64,000 nucleotides of DNA. It comes from Trileptium ribeirensis (Eukaryota > Nematoda > Enoplea > Enoplida > Thoracostomopsidae). A program made the translations under genes and the position numbers. The DNA lies in the NCBI GenBank assembly GCA_030248225.1, contig JASANE010007193.1, forward strand, positions 40,051 through 104,050. Direction: 5' to 3'. The notes beneath the pieces are model-generated. The model made no database searches. It was not told where the DNA came from and worked only from the letters and a program-made list of their open reading frames with translations. Positions 24,521 through 36,760 of this stretch are shown one piece after another (the first letter of the stretch is position 1; each line of letters begins with the position of its first letter).

Positions 24521-27476
24521 ACGCATTTGATATATACAAGCTACATTTGCATCTATCCATAGTTTGCCATAAAAAACGCCACTGAAAATATCTATGACTA
24601 ACGCGATGCGTGAGTCCAGTGTAGGTACTTACGTCTGGGTTGTTTTTTGCGGGGCCCGTCCACAAAATGAAAATCTATGTTCGCGTATAAATCACAATTT
24701 TCCTTTATGTCTTTATGTACGCGGACGCGATTTTCGATATAGCGACATGTAGGTACAGTTCACGATTCTGCGAATACCTATAGGGAAAATGCGAAAACGA
24801 ATTTTTGCACGATTCAGTTCGTGATTTCAACGAAAGAACAACCCAGATGTACGCCCTAAAGTCGGCGCACGCACAAGACTAATAGATTTGGCACAAAACG
24901 ACCCACTGCAACTTTCGCATCGCATCGCAATATGGTCTGTAAAACGGCTTAGAAACGTCTTGCAGCATGCGTTAATGTTGCTATTTAACCGACATCGACG
25001 CAATTTTAAGTGCGCAACGCTACTCCATGCGTAGGACATATGAACATAGCGGCCTGCAACAAATATTTATCTCGACCGAATTAATTTTCTCAAGTTGGAA
25101 TCTCTGGAATTAGAAAAACTTAGATGACCTTGTTATTGTTTATATATTTCTTGACAGAATGGCGAAGACAAAGATTTAACGCTGTCTTATGGTATGTCAT
25201 GCAAACACCAACACATACAGGATTAAGGACAGGGTCATCGAGGCTCCGGACGCTCTTTGTCAGACCTTAGTTGGACCACCAAAATTGCGAAAAAATAAAC
25301 AGTATAAAAATATTAGAAAGGATAGTTCGCAACGGATGGATGGAAGTGCAAACTCCTCTACTTAAGAACAAGTCGTTTGGCTAGTGTTTGTATGATCTAC
25401 ACGATAACAAATTACATATATGTGTAGTTTTACGATTTAGTTCTGAAACATGAATTTTGCAGGATTTCGCAAACTAAGGTTATGCACATTGGAAGCATCG
25501 ATAAAATTATTTTGCCTCATGTAGCTAACGTAATGATTTATGAACTGTAAAAATTTATAGCTACATTGGATTTCGCTATTTGAATTCTGCTCCTTCCTGT
25601 AAAAGAGAAGCATCGACAAAATTTACCTGCCTCGTACAGCTATCGTAATGATTTATGAAATAAATACGCAGCGTCATTCAGGGAATTTCATTTGGATTAG
25701 TTTGCAGTACTACATAATTTCACACGGTTTCCTGAGAGAACGTCCCAAGATCATAGACATCATCCTCGAAAGGCTGAAAAAGTTGCTCAACAATATTTGG
25801 TGGGGTTTTTAGATTGGTGGTGAATTCACATAATTTTGCTCTGATTTTGGTTGTCCGGCGATATCGACTCGTTGGGCCGAAGTTGGCTAGTGTCGAAATA
25901 TGGCGCGGTATAACATGTTCGCGATATCGAGCCCGACGTACCGCGCATTAAATTTTTGCAAACCTGAACAGGACCAGCATACTCTTACGGGAGCATGGCA
26001 TTTACTATCGGCTCTTCGTATGAGTATCAGATGTCTTACACTATGTTGTAGCCTTAGTTTAGCATTCCCCGCCATCGGTAGTGTTCCTCCCTATTACTTC
26101 ATAACATTGATCACCCCTCAACAGAAACATAAATTTTCAAGTCAATACTTAATTTGTTAGGATGATCAATGGACTCAAACAGCTAAATAAGTTGTAATTT
26201 ACACTATTTGAGTGTATATTTCTATTTGCACTGTTTTGTTGATCATATTCTATTTGCATTTCCGAGCTTTTCGAGACTATCAGATAGAAATTAGTAATGA
26301 AACTAGCCGAAAGTTGAAAGTTTCTAGCCGACCCGTGCCGACTTCTCACAAGCCGGTAATAAGCGAGCCGAGTCGAATGACTAAAATCACAATTGAGCCT
26401 AGCCGAGCTCGAAAATTTCTTTTTGTTCTAACCTCTAGTCTCTTGTTCGTGAACCCCCGCCCATCGCATTCCGGCTCTGCTTTGTCTAATTTAGCTTGAT
26501 AAATTTTTCTACCCACTTGTGAAGCACCAGTTTATGAGAAAAGAGAATATGCAATATGTTTTTGTAAAATCTATATTCCGAAGCTAAATATCTAATAGTT
26601 AAAGTAAAAATAGTGGTGCATTAAGCTTATGTGCGTGTACGTCTTGCGTTTGTGTATATATTTGCTGGAACAAAAACTACTGAAAACGCAAAAAGGTGTC
26701 ATGGGAGTTGACGTCTAACCTCTGTATTGGTACGGCGGGACGATGCATTAGACCTCGTTTCAATACTCATGTCTTTGGGCTATCTAAATGACGTGCAAGT
26801 TCGAATTGAAATAAAACTTTTGACAAAATTTGAAGGTGAAATTTGAAATAAATCCTCCTAGTTCTTGCCCTCCTCACCTTACTTGATTACTTAAAATATT
26901 TCAAATTTATATCTATACGACCAGTTAAACATTTGTCGAAACATTACGGGAGTTAATGGTTGTTATAATTTAGGATAAAACTCAACGATAAATGTAGTAG
27001 TCTAACCGGTGCCAATGTCTCATCACCTTCAGCAATTCTTTATACATTCTAGCAAAGACTTAAATTTTAGCGTTGTGCACCGACCTCATTTTTCGCTGGC
27101 TAGCCGCCCGGTAAAACGACCGACTAGCGACTTTCCCGACTGGTACCCGACAGGACGGCTTTCGGAACTCTCCAAGATTAATTTTGCTAAATTTATATAT
27201 ATATATATTTTCAAAATCTAAAACTTTCAGTGCTTATTATGCATTGCTTAATTGCATTCATCCACTACATTGTTACGTTTGAAATGTATATACAATGCCG
27301 AAAAACTGCCTACTGCAAAAGGTGGCCTTGAGACGACAGTCATATTATGCATCATTTACCTTATGATGTGTGCAGCATGGCCGAATTTTGTCACAGACTG
27401 CCGCGGCTCTAAAGCCATGATTGGCTAGCTGCGGTCAGCCAATGTGACCTTTTTGGGCTGAGCCACACCCTGCAAA
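24119..27476 (+). repeat. Segmental duplication, copy B
   Basis: Second copy of 1-3345 in direct orientation, about 24.1 kb downstream. It shares the LINE remnant, a long unidentified middle and the left 128 bp of the MITE. Small indels distinguish the copies; for example, copy A has an extra 13-14 bases after GCACATT near 1370. No conserved gene inside. Confidence 0.9.
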
Positions 27477-28048
27477 TATGTTTAGCTAACAGTAAAGTGA
27501 GGCTGATAAATTGTCACAAGGGTCGGAATCGGCTCTAAAAGCCAGAAATATATGACGACAATGTAAAATCGCTACAAAATGGAAATTGATGATAGTTATG
27601 GTCATATATTCGTAAAACATGCTCACAGTTACAATAGCATAATTTTCGTGTATGAAAAATCGTGCTTTACATAGCTAGTAGGTTGGCTTGTAAAAGGCAC
27701 TTAAACAAAAAATTTTGAAAAAAGCTATATTTACGTATTAATTTTGCCTGAATTTATGTGCTTTGCTTTTAAGTACTAGTAATCTTGCGTTTTTTGGGCC
27801 TAGAACTAAGTATTTAGATGTAACACAATCTGCTAAATTGAATGTAATAAATATTTTTTCAGTAGCCCGTCCCGGCTATCAAACTCTGAGACATAGCCTC
27901 TCCGGCACGTACAAACATACTAGCATAGCTTAGCTATTTATTTAATTTATGAATCGCCGAATGTGACTGTGCGTTTTTGTCACGAGCCGGAATTGGCTCT
28001 CTGACACAATCCGACCCTAGGTGCACACATCTTAAGGTAAATGATGCA
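27348..28048 (+). mobile_element. Complete 701-bp MITE with TTA target duplication
   Basis: The left end TGCATCATTTACCTTATGAT matches the reverse complement of the right end, TGCATCATTTACCTTAAGAT. Inverted similarity weakens after about 30 bp but continues to about 60 bp. TTA flanks both ends (27345-27347 and 28049-28051), as expected for PIF/Harbinger-like non-autonomous elements. No transposase frame. Partial relatives lie at 3218-3345 and 6560-7194. Confidence 0.75.
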
Positions 28049-28232
28049 TTAGTCTAAATATGCATACATGATTAATCAACTTGCCATATTTGTAAAGCGG
28101 AGAGAGGCGTCCTCCTTCGTCCCCCGGTGTTTGCACCCATGGTAGCAGTACGACCCACATTATTTTTGTGGTAAATATAACTGTCAGCGGTCAACCTTTG
28201 TCCCAAAAACACTAGTGGTCGATCTATTCCCA
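28048..28232 (+). repeat. 185-bp direct repeat, left copy
   Basis: ATTAGTCTAAATATGCAT... to ...GATCTATTCCCA recurs at 29650-29833 with about 12 differences. The two copies bracket the gypsy remnant exactly. Confidence 0.85.
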
Positions 28233-28237
28233 CACAA

Positions 28238-29267
28238 GTAATTCTGGTATTGTTCGCATGAAGTCTATGGCTCGTCAGTTCGTATGGTGACCTGGCATGG
28301 ATGCACAGATTGAAGAAATCGCAAACAAGTGTGAAGCCTGTCAGCAGACCTGCCCAAATCCGCCTCAACGTCAACTGCCTTGGTCTATTCCAACCAAGCC
28401 TTGGCAGCGAATCCACATTGATTTTGGAGGTCCGTTCCGCCAGAAGATGTGGTTGATCATCGTCGACGCTATGTCAAAGTATCCGGAACTAGTATTACGG
28501 ATGTCCATTACTATAACGGAGAAGACTCTACGGGTGCTAAAATCCTGCTTCGCTCGCTTTGGTATACCGGAAGAATTGGTGTCAGACAATGGCCCGCAGT
28601 TCACCGCTGATGAGTTCAGAGCATTCTGCAACCGTTATGGTATCAAGCATATGTTAACGCCGCCTTATCATCCGCAATCAAATGGTGCAGCAGAACGATT
28701 CGTACGTACCTTCAAAGCAGCAATCGGCGAAGCTAAGACAGGAGGAGGCTTGGAAGATGATGTCGCCGAGTTCCTGCTCAGCTACCGCACTGCTCCTCAT
28801 GGTACCACTGGCATGTCTCCGGCAGAGCTCATGTTTGGTCGTCAACTGCGCAACATGCTCTCAATGCCCCATCCCGCTGATGAAAAGTAATCGCAATCAG
28901 TGCCGGAAACAAGTCCTCACACGCGCAATTTTGCTGATGGTAATCAAGTCTGGGCTCGTTTGTTAACAAACTATTCAAATGGCAACATGCAACTATTCTC
29001 AAGCAGCTCAGCCCTACAACGTCCGAGGTCAACATAAATGGTCGTGCTTCAAAACGTCATGTCGATCAGCTGAAGAACCGAACTTCAGATAACATTGGTC
29101 CTCAACCCGACTTCCAACCTTTGGAGTTTCCAGAAGAAGTTCGCCAACCTCAATGCGTAGGTCCAAACGAACAGGACGAAGCTGTATTGCCGCAACGTTA
29201 TTTAGAACAGAACAGACACCCTACACAACGTTATGGCATTGACTACAATATTTACTACCGCAATTAG
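28238..29267 (+). pseudogene. Broken Ty3/gypsy integrase
   Basis: The frame from 28297 (197 codons) covers the second half of the HHCC zinc finger (C-E-A-C-Q) and the rve core. Core blocks visible are W-Q-R-I-H-I-D-F-G-G-P, V-D-A-M-S-K-Y-P-E, V-S-D-N-G-P-Q-F and Y-H-P-Q-S-N-G-A-A-E-R-F. The D, D and E of the catalytic triad are all present. The tail P-A-E-L-M-F-G-R-Q-L-R follows. Lesions: the upstream R-Q-F-V-W-W-P-G-M motif has TGA for the second W (28288-28290); a TAA stop lies at 28888; a frameshift sits near 28970. Beyond that, the C-terminus continues readably (W-Q-H-A-T-I-L-K, then K-R-H-V-D-Q-L) to TAG at 29265. The 5' part is absent: no gag, protease, RT or RNase H. Confidence 0.9.
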
Positions 29268-29307
29268 ACATTTGTAGTCGCGTTACATTAACCAAGACGG
29301 CAGGAAA

Positions 29308-29647
29308 TGTGTTTGTTTACGGAACAATATGGCTGCACTGGACAGAAGACTGAACGTTTAATACATTGGTATTGTTCTGTATTATTGCTGATCAGCATGG
29401 TGACGTGTTGTCATGTGTCTTCCATATTACTTCGTATATACGCGTGTTTTCCAGATCATTCTTAAACTCGTGATTAAACAGTCGCGGACATTCGAGAACA
29501 TTTGATGGCTAGAGTATATAAGCAGAACTGAATTGTACTTAGTTTTATTATCTTTCCCACAACTTGTTTTGTTTGTTGGTTTGTTTGGCTCTATTAGATA
29601 AACGTATTTATCCACACCACGGAGGCTTTCAGAACCGCAATATAACA
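29308..29647 (+). mobile_element. Probable 3' LTR of the gypsy remnant
   Basis: Follows the integrase stop by 40 bp. It starts TGTGTTTGTTTACGG after a purine-rich GGCAGGAAA (possible polypurine tract) and ends ...GCAATATAACA, so the TG...CA ends fit. A TATATAAGCAG promoter-like box lies at about 29515. The start could instead be the TGTAGTCGCG at 29272. No 5' LTR partner is in the window. Confidence 0.5.
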
Positions 29648-29649
29648 AT

Positions 29650-29833
29650 ATTAGTCTAAATATGCATGCATGATTAATCAACTTGCTATATCTCTAAAGC
29701 GGAGAGAGGCGTCCTCCTTCGTCCCCGATGTTTGCACCCATGGTAGCAGTACGACTTACATTATTTTTGTGGTAATTTGAACTGTCAGCGGTTAACCTTT
29801 GTACCAAAAACACTAGTGGTCGATCAATTCCCA
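29650..29833 (+). repeat. 185-bp direct repeat, right copy
   Basis: Matches 28048-28232. It immediately follows the probable LTR end. Confidence 0.85.
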
Positions 29834-31874
29834 AAAAAACTGAAGATTCAAAGCATATTGACCCTCAGAAACGGAGGTAATGCCAAATACGCCGTAACAT
29901 ATATAATTGGGCTTATATTGTTATAGTATTACCACTACTTAGTGCAACATAATTTGAAAAATCGTTATGGTTGATTGAAAAAAGTCGGCAATTTAGAAGT
30001 TCTTGATCACTTGAGATTTGTTGAAGGGTATTTAAAAAATTACCTACAGATAATTTCCTGTTTATTATTTTAAATTAATAAAGATATAGCACGCACAGTT
30101 AGCGGTTAATAATCATACTAAAACAACAGAAAATGTGACAATAATTATATATAAAATTGGTAATTATTTTATAATTACAGTTATGTTATTTAGTCGTGTG
30201 AGACTGGTTTTATCTGGTAGCTGTGTCGTCAAAAACCTTTGATACAAAGTGTGTCAATAACGCTTTACAATCAGGCCCGTATGCAGACTTCCATTTTAGG
30301 GGGAGGAAGCCGACTTGACGGTAGTAAGACGATTTCAAGGGGTTCAAAATATTTTTTATGTTTGTAAAATGTTCAATCACGTCAACTTTACACAGGCTTT
30401 GCAATAGAAAAAAAACCCGAAAATATATCTGCATTAAAACAATTTACAATCAAAGAAAACAAATTCAATCCAATTCTCCCTGTTGTAGTTGTTGGCTATA
30501 AATGAAAAGTCGTCTCGAAATTTATCAAAATGAAATTATTTTGCAAACTGTTATGTTATGTCTATTGTAATTTTGCAATTATGTTTCCCGAGAGAGGGGG
30601 GGTGGAGGAGGGAGAGGTCGAACATAATTTCGGGGGGGGGGTGGACCGTTTACAATTGAGTTTTAGCCTGAGACTGAAAACATTTATCTCATCCGTTCAC
30701 TTTTAACATATATTTGTCCGATTTAACAAGGTGCTCTATGACCTGATCTATATAAAGGACTTGTATGGTTTAGTCGTGTCGTTTACCGAAAATAACATAT
30801 ATAAAAACTAAGTAAAGTACGGAAGCCTTCTAAACGCATCAATCTTTGTCACCTAACCTACAGCTGCAGTCTTAGTGTCCTGAAAAAACCTTATATTATT
30901 AATATCGCATACCTGACACTCAACAAATACAAGGAATGTCTATATTAGCTTTTAGACTGATTGTCATTTTATGTACCACCGACACGAACCAAGACGTGTT
31001 ACTAACAGTTATGGTTTGAATGTTGCAAACCCCGTATTTTCTCAGTTTCTGCAAAAGCTGAGAATCTGGTTTTCAGCAATTTACAAATATTTAGAAATAT
31101 GCACGGCATTTATGCCCAAGATTTTTAATGTGACGGCATTGTCAATTCTCTTTTGTAAATAACCGACACTGACTCAAAATCCATTGTTTCAGAAAGCACA
31201 TAGGACTTGTTTCGGTATTTCGCTATCCGGAAGTTGGCAAAATCAAAAACTGCTTTGTTTTACAACATACTGTGGTTTCTACTTGGCAGTAACTCCATTC
31301 TGAGAAACTTGTTAATAATTAATTTGGACTCGCCTTATTCGAAAACATTAAATTAAATTAAAATAAATTCCATGTATAATACGAACGTCATTAGCAAAGC
31401 GGACCGATAGGTTAGCTATTTGTGTTCGCGAGCTAAAACCCACTTTTTCCATCTGGGCATTTTTGTCGCAAAAGTTTCAGAAATTTTGCTTGAATGTTCG
31501 CTAATACAAAGGGACTTGATTTCAAGAGCAGAAAATTGTGTTCTTAAACAGCTTTGGGCCGAATTCTGATTGACCAGAAACGTTACGGAATAATGTGAAG
31601 ACGAGAATAACACAATAAGATGGGCCATGGATGCAAGTTAAATTTAATCTTGATTCGGCAATATGGCCACACGTTTGCCTTGCATTTCGACGCCATTTGA
31701 AATCTGTCAACAAAATGTTAAAAACTAGCTTTCTATGACGCCATCATTGATTATTAAATCTGAATCTAATGCCGAATTTAGGTAAGTGTTCGTTTTCGAT
31801 TTATGTCCGGCTTCTTTTTTTCTAAAACGTACAGTTTTCTTCAGTTTTCAGTTTAAACGATTATTAACAGGTTG
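29834..31874. other. 3' flank of the Shroom gene, no gene recognised
   Basis: AT-rich. Contains two G-rich tracts (30594-30627 and 30637-30652, the latter with a run of ten G) capable of G-quadruplex formation on the plus strand. On the minus strand an ATTAAA hexamer lies at 31643-31648, about 230 bp past the Shroom stop, and could serve polyadenylation. Confidence 0.35.
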
Positions 31875-32348
31875 CTATTTGGTAATCGTGCAGCTTTTGC
31901 TCCACGGGATTATGGCAGTAGGCGGATAATTAATATCATAATCGGCAATCTGACTGAACTCCATTGGCGATATTAGGTCTCCACTGTCTCGTCCATCCGA
32001 TTTTGGACGCGGTTCAGGTAGCTGACGGGTTGAAATCAAAAATGTCCCACTTCGGCTGGTCGTCAAGGCTCGATCACGCTCGCGTTGATGCTGCAGCTCG
32101 CGGGCTGACAACACTGCTGAATATTTTCGCTCTTCAACGGCGGCAATTTTCTGATCAATTTCGTTTAATTCAGCCAACGACCGTGTCATCATTCGAAGAT
32201 AGTACTGATATTGGAGGCGATGTGCTTTGCTTAAGCATTCGTTGATCAGGCGTTCGATTTCGTCGCCACGTTTATCGATAACACTGCGTAACATTTCAGC
32301 GTCTTCAAGTTGGCAAGTAAGACGTTCTCGTTCAGCTTCCAAAATTGA
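31875..32348 (-). CDS. Shroom: Shroom-family protein, last exon (ASD2, second half)
   Basis: Terminal coding exon of 157 codons. The acceptor (CTTATATTTAG) precedes S-I-L-E-A-E-R-E-R-L in phase 0, matching the phase-0 donor at 34909. The peptide L-T-C-Q-L-E-D-A-E-M-L...I-D-K-R is the RQLEDAKELKENIDRR stretch of the ASD2 domain, and the region through L-A-E-L-N-E-I-D-Q-K-I corresponds to its long final helix (REL-DDKI). ASD2 forms an antiparallel coiled-coil dimer that binds Rho kinase and recruits actomyosin contraction, in known Shrooms usually at apical junctions. After ASD2 about 70 residues of unmatched tail rich in S, R and P run to a TAG at 31875-31877. Family assignment is from motif recall, not a search. 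Confidence 0.8.
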   Translation of the reverse strand, partial: SILEAERERLTCQLEDAEMLRSVIDKRGDEIERLINECLSKAHRLQYQYYLRMMTRSLAELNEIDQKIAAVEERKYSAVLSARELQHQRERDRALTTSRSGTFLISTRQLPEPRPKSDGRDSGDLISPMEFSQIADYDINYPPTAIIPWSKSCTITK

Positions 32349-33286
32349 CTAAATATAAGACAAAACAAAAATATATGTTAGACGTGCTGTAGTGATTAGT
32401 ACTTATAGCTTGAAGTCGACATTTTCGAATCTACCTTGGCCGAAAATCTGATGCAAACCAGTTGCACTACACTAACTCCAGTTTGAATCAGAGTATGTAT
32501 ATTTGTTCCTTGTCGCAAATATTTGATCGCTATTCGAACTTACCTTTTATTGTGCGACATATGTTTTGACGGTGCTACTAAATAGACAAAAATTGCTTTA
32601 TCCTAGCAACACAGTTAGTCCATATTGTGCATGTTACACAATTACACCAGCATACATTGCGAAGCAATATAATAAATAAATTTGTCGTACGGCGTACGTT
32701 TACATGTGCGTGGTTTTTTTGCTTGCTTTGCGAATTGTTTAAAAAAACCGAGCAACAGCTTATAAATTTTGGATTAGCTTAGGATTGCAGACAACGGTTC
32801 TTATGAATTCACTGTAATGGCAAAGTTTAATGATTAATGTCGATTGTCAGTCATCCTAAGTTTAGTTTTTATTGATATTGATATTGATATTTAACAATAT
32901 TGATCAGTATTGATCTGTTAATACTGAACGCTGAAATATAGTCTAATATTTATGTAAATATGTATTTTATAAAAAAATTGTTAAACAAAGCACTTTATAG
33001 GATCAAAATGGTTTGCGCCTCACCCAATATCTGTATTGTGTTGATATCAGATATCAATTTTGTTAAGTTTCAGTATTTGCCGTTGGATTTACCCAGTAAG
33101 TAATTACATCCATTAATTGTTTATACCGTTCGCAATTTTTGGAAGCTATGTTCCATAGATATCGAAAAATTTCGTATTTTTACAGCGCCGTGCAATGACT
33201 TTTGCAACATTTTTGCCAAAAAGGTATCACAACACGAGAAAACGTTAAAATATATTTTTCATTGCTAAATAAGAATATGTTGCTGT

Positions 33287-33747
33287 AATGCGTCTTTCAC
33301 ACAGAAGTGCGTACACGAACTGCACACCATAGACGCGTCGAGCAACGATTGCACGCAAAATGAAGACAATGGCTTTCCATTGCACGCAAAATGAGGACAA
33401 CGGCTTTCCATTGCCTGCAAAATGCCAATAACGCGCTTCTATTACCACATATCGAGTGAAATATTGCTGTCTATGACTATGCGGCTAAATCTAGATATGG
33501 TGTCAACCATTGCACGCAAGCTATAGGTATAGACGGTGTAATTGCTTTAGCCGCATAGTCATAGTCAGCAATATTTCACTCGATATGCGGTAATAGAAGC
33601 GCGTTATTGGCATTTTGCAGGCAATGGAAAGCCGTTGTATTCATTTTGCGTGCAATGGAAAGCCAGTGTCGTCATTTTGCGTGCAATCGTTGCGCGACGC
33701 GTCTACGGTGTGCAGTTCGTGCACGCACTTCTGTGTGAAAGACGCAT
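33287..33747. repeat. Snap-back hairpin element in a Shroom intron
   Basis: Inverted arms of about 200 bp (33287-33487 and 33549-33747) are nearly identical, with a 61-nt spacer. The left outer end reads ATGCGTCTTTCACACAGAAG, the right one its complement. Each arm holds two to three 31-bp tandem units (TTGCACGCAAAATGAAGACA...). No coding capacity. Transcription of the intron would give a long double-stranded hairpin. Confidence 0.9.
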
Positions 33748-34908
33748 AAGTTTGACTATGCCGTTTCTGGGTTGCTGCACTAATGTAACGATTTATTCCA
33801 AGAATTATTTCTCAGAAACGGATAGGCAATATCCATAATTTTTTTACAGTTGATTGCGTTTAATCATCGGCACATAATGTAATGGCATTTATCGTTATGT
33901 CCACATTGGCAAAGGCAAGAATTAAAAACCAATTTATAGGACAAAATCAAGATGAAATCTGTTGTTTTCGTCTAACCGCAAAAACTAGAATGATAAAAAT
34001 TTATTTTCACAGTACAGTTGGTATGGGATACTACACCCGTAAGCATAACATCTAGCCACTAACCCATTTGGCAAATGAATAATAGAACAATAACAACGAA
34101 TTTAGTGTCAAAATCGCGTAAGCATTCCTGTTCCTTAACACCTGGGACTGACCTTCGACACTTGGTTTAAATATTGACAGTCTGTGGTGTACCTTTAGGC
34201 TGTGCACAATAACATAAATATTTTCACAATATCTAGAAACTAGGCAGTAGATAGGACATAATTTATAAACTAGCTAGTAGATAAAACATATTTTAAACCA
34301 AAAGTCTTGTGCATTTTAGTGTTATCATTTATGGTTTTAGATGGTTTGGTCCTGCTTAGCTTAAGAAGGAGACAGACGTATACTGTTGACTTCATCTCGA
34401 TTTCAGATTTGGTTTTAAAAAGAGGTGTAAAAACATTTTCCGAGCCGGAAATACACTAAATATCTAATTCAATAATTTCATGTTTTCAATAAAACGTATG
34501 TTTTTTAGTATCTTCATAAATGTTCACTATTTTTCCAATGAATGGTCTTATTTGATTTAAACAACTATAAGTGATTAAGCGTTAAACGAGTTTATTGGTA
34601 TCCGTCGCAAAGTATATAAGTATTATAGATGCTTTATATTTATATACTCTCTAACCAACACTTAAAGCAGTGGCTCTTAACCCAACAGCCACAGCGAAGT
34701 ATCTAGTTCGATGGTAGAGATTTCAGGAAAAGCCAGATCGCAGCTGGCAAATATCTAGCTTATATAGTGGCGATCTTGCTCGTTTTGAAGATGGACCGAA
34801 GTGGTATTTAATTTTCTGAGACAAAAGTTCTAATACATACACCTGATCCCAAACAAATGCACTAACTCAAGCCTTGCCCATCTACACCCTATACTACCCT
34901 GATCTTAC

Positions 34909-35340
34909 CCTTCGTCTGAGTTCAGCTTCCTCGCCACTGCATCGGTTGTTATGTGCCAACGCCCATTCGACGCGTTTCATTCGGCGATACAATCGATAGC
35001 GTAGCGCCAATATTTTGCCAGTTTCAATTAGATGCCGGCTTAGTTTGCGGCGGTTTCCAGTGTGATTGTTCTCCATTTTCGGATCGTCCAAGGATTCAAA
35101 AGATGGTCGCCGTTGAATCGTTGACGCATGCTTTGGTGAGCTACTTGGAGCGTTTGGGTTGCCAATTTTACCCCCCTGACCGTGATCGTAGTCTGTTTGA
35201 TCCAGCCAGTATAAAATTTTAGCACCAAGCTTTTCATTTAACGAAACTTCTTCTTTTAGCTTAGTTCGCTCGGAATGAAGCATCCGCAGCTGACTGTCAA
35301 TTGCGTTTAAGTCGTAGCTCGCTTCGGAATCACTACCGTC
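34909..35340 (-). CDS. Shroom: Shroom-family protein, internal exon (ASD2, first half)
   Basis: Exon of 144 codons, phase 0 at both ends: acceptor GTTGTTGTTACAG before D-G-S-D-S-E, donor GTAAGA after A-E-L-R-R-R. Residues 14-48 (L-R-M-L-H-S-E-R-T-K-L-K-E-E-V, then N-E-K-L-G) match the start of ASD2 (L..LR.ER..LLE.I..NE.LG). Residues 97-144 (R-R-K-L-S-R-H-L-I-E-T-G-K-I and L-Y-R-R-M-K-R-V-E-W-A-L) match the KFRMFVGDL..L....GRLARVENAL section. Between them sits a non-helical stretch of about 45 residues rich in S, P, N and G that has no counterpart in the vertebrate domain as I recall it. The exon follows the 36761-36824 microexon and precedes the terminal exon. Confidence 0.8.
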
Positions 35341-36760
35341 CTGTAACAACAACAACAACAAAGCTCACACTTAGGCATTGCAGAAGACATCAAGAAAAGT
35401 TTTCGCTGAGCTTCCAAATACCTAGTGCGCTTGTCCCATAGCAGGCACCTAAAGTGAAATGCACCATGGTCCGCTTTTGGCAGACATCACCGTTCACTAT
35501 GGCGCAATCATGCGTTGACTATTTTTCTCTAAAGACCGCATTTGCTATCGACTTGGTATTATAAGGGACTTTAAAGCGCAGTCTCTTATTATCGCACACA
35601 TGTCCCTTATTACCTTATTATTACTGATATTGTTTTTGCTTCCTTGACATTAAGTTGCATAATAGCAAGTTACCACGTTTCCAACATTGAACAGTGGTAA
35701 ACTTAGTAATTTCGTTTTCAACGATGTCAAGCACTGGGACTCGTTTATATTTCACCCTAAATGTGGTTTGCATCAATTCGAGACGTTTTGCCGGACGTCC
35801 TTTCATCTGGTTAGAATTATTGCAGCGTATCGGATTTATTAAAAACTCCGTTAAGATCACAGCAGGATTGTCCAAAAAAGAGAGAGCTTATAAGGCACAG
35901 TTTGAAAAAAGGCGGAATCAATGTCACGTACTGACGGCTGTGACAAAAAGCACATTGTATAGAACATCCACGTAGGATTCCAAAATATAAAAACTTATGA
36001 TTGTTCAAACTATTGAATTCAGACACTATCTTCAAATTTTATTCACGCTTTGGACGTTGATTTCACTAAATTTGCAAACTGATATCGTTTTCAGTAGAAG
36101 GTACTGTAAAACAAAATATCACCAACTCAGAAAACGCTGACTCGATAGAGCTGGAACATGATAATATGCGACCTAAATGTGTCGTACAATATCTGCACAA
36201 ATACGCAAACGTCCCTTAATGCCATGCTGCCCTACATTACAGGATTTGACAATAAAAATATCGTCGAAAACGCGTTAAGTCAGCTTTTTTTACCAATATT
36301 TGGACTTAAATTCCAGTATTAAATTGGGAAAACCGATAAAATTTTTTGAAATCTGTTGAAGCTCTAAGTTAACTGAATAGCACCCTACAAAACGTTTTAG
36401 CAACTCCTGTGAACTTTATATTCAACATTCTCAGCCGAAAAGAGAAATTTTTATGAGTTGTAAAAGGCTTCAAGTATTCAGGAGGCCTGAGATATCAGAA
36501 ACTGAACATACCTTAAGATCTTTTGTTAATTGTCCCACACAATATATATTATTGTATCTCAGACAAGGCACAAATACGATTTAAAATATCGGGTGCACTT
36601 GAAAGTGGCTAAAACCGCTTGCAAAATATTTGTTTTATCTGTTTATCCACGGGTAACTGGTTTTACTTGATTACCACATTCAGATTACTGAATCTAAGAT
36701 ACCGAAACTGTGTTCCAGTTAACGTTTGATGTTAGCTGAAAAATATCTAACATAACTTAC

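Noticed and set aside
33635..33838. Frame matching the minus-strand frame at 33245-33448
   Set aside because: Both are the two arms of the snap-back hairpin read in the same way.
34668..34684. CAGTGGCTCTTAACCC, similar to a hAT terminus
   Set aside because: No matching inverted end or flanking duplication was found, so no element is called.
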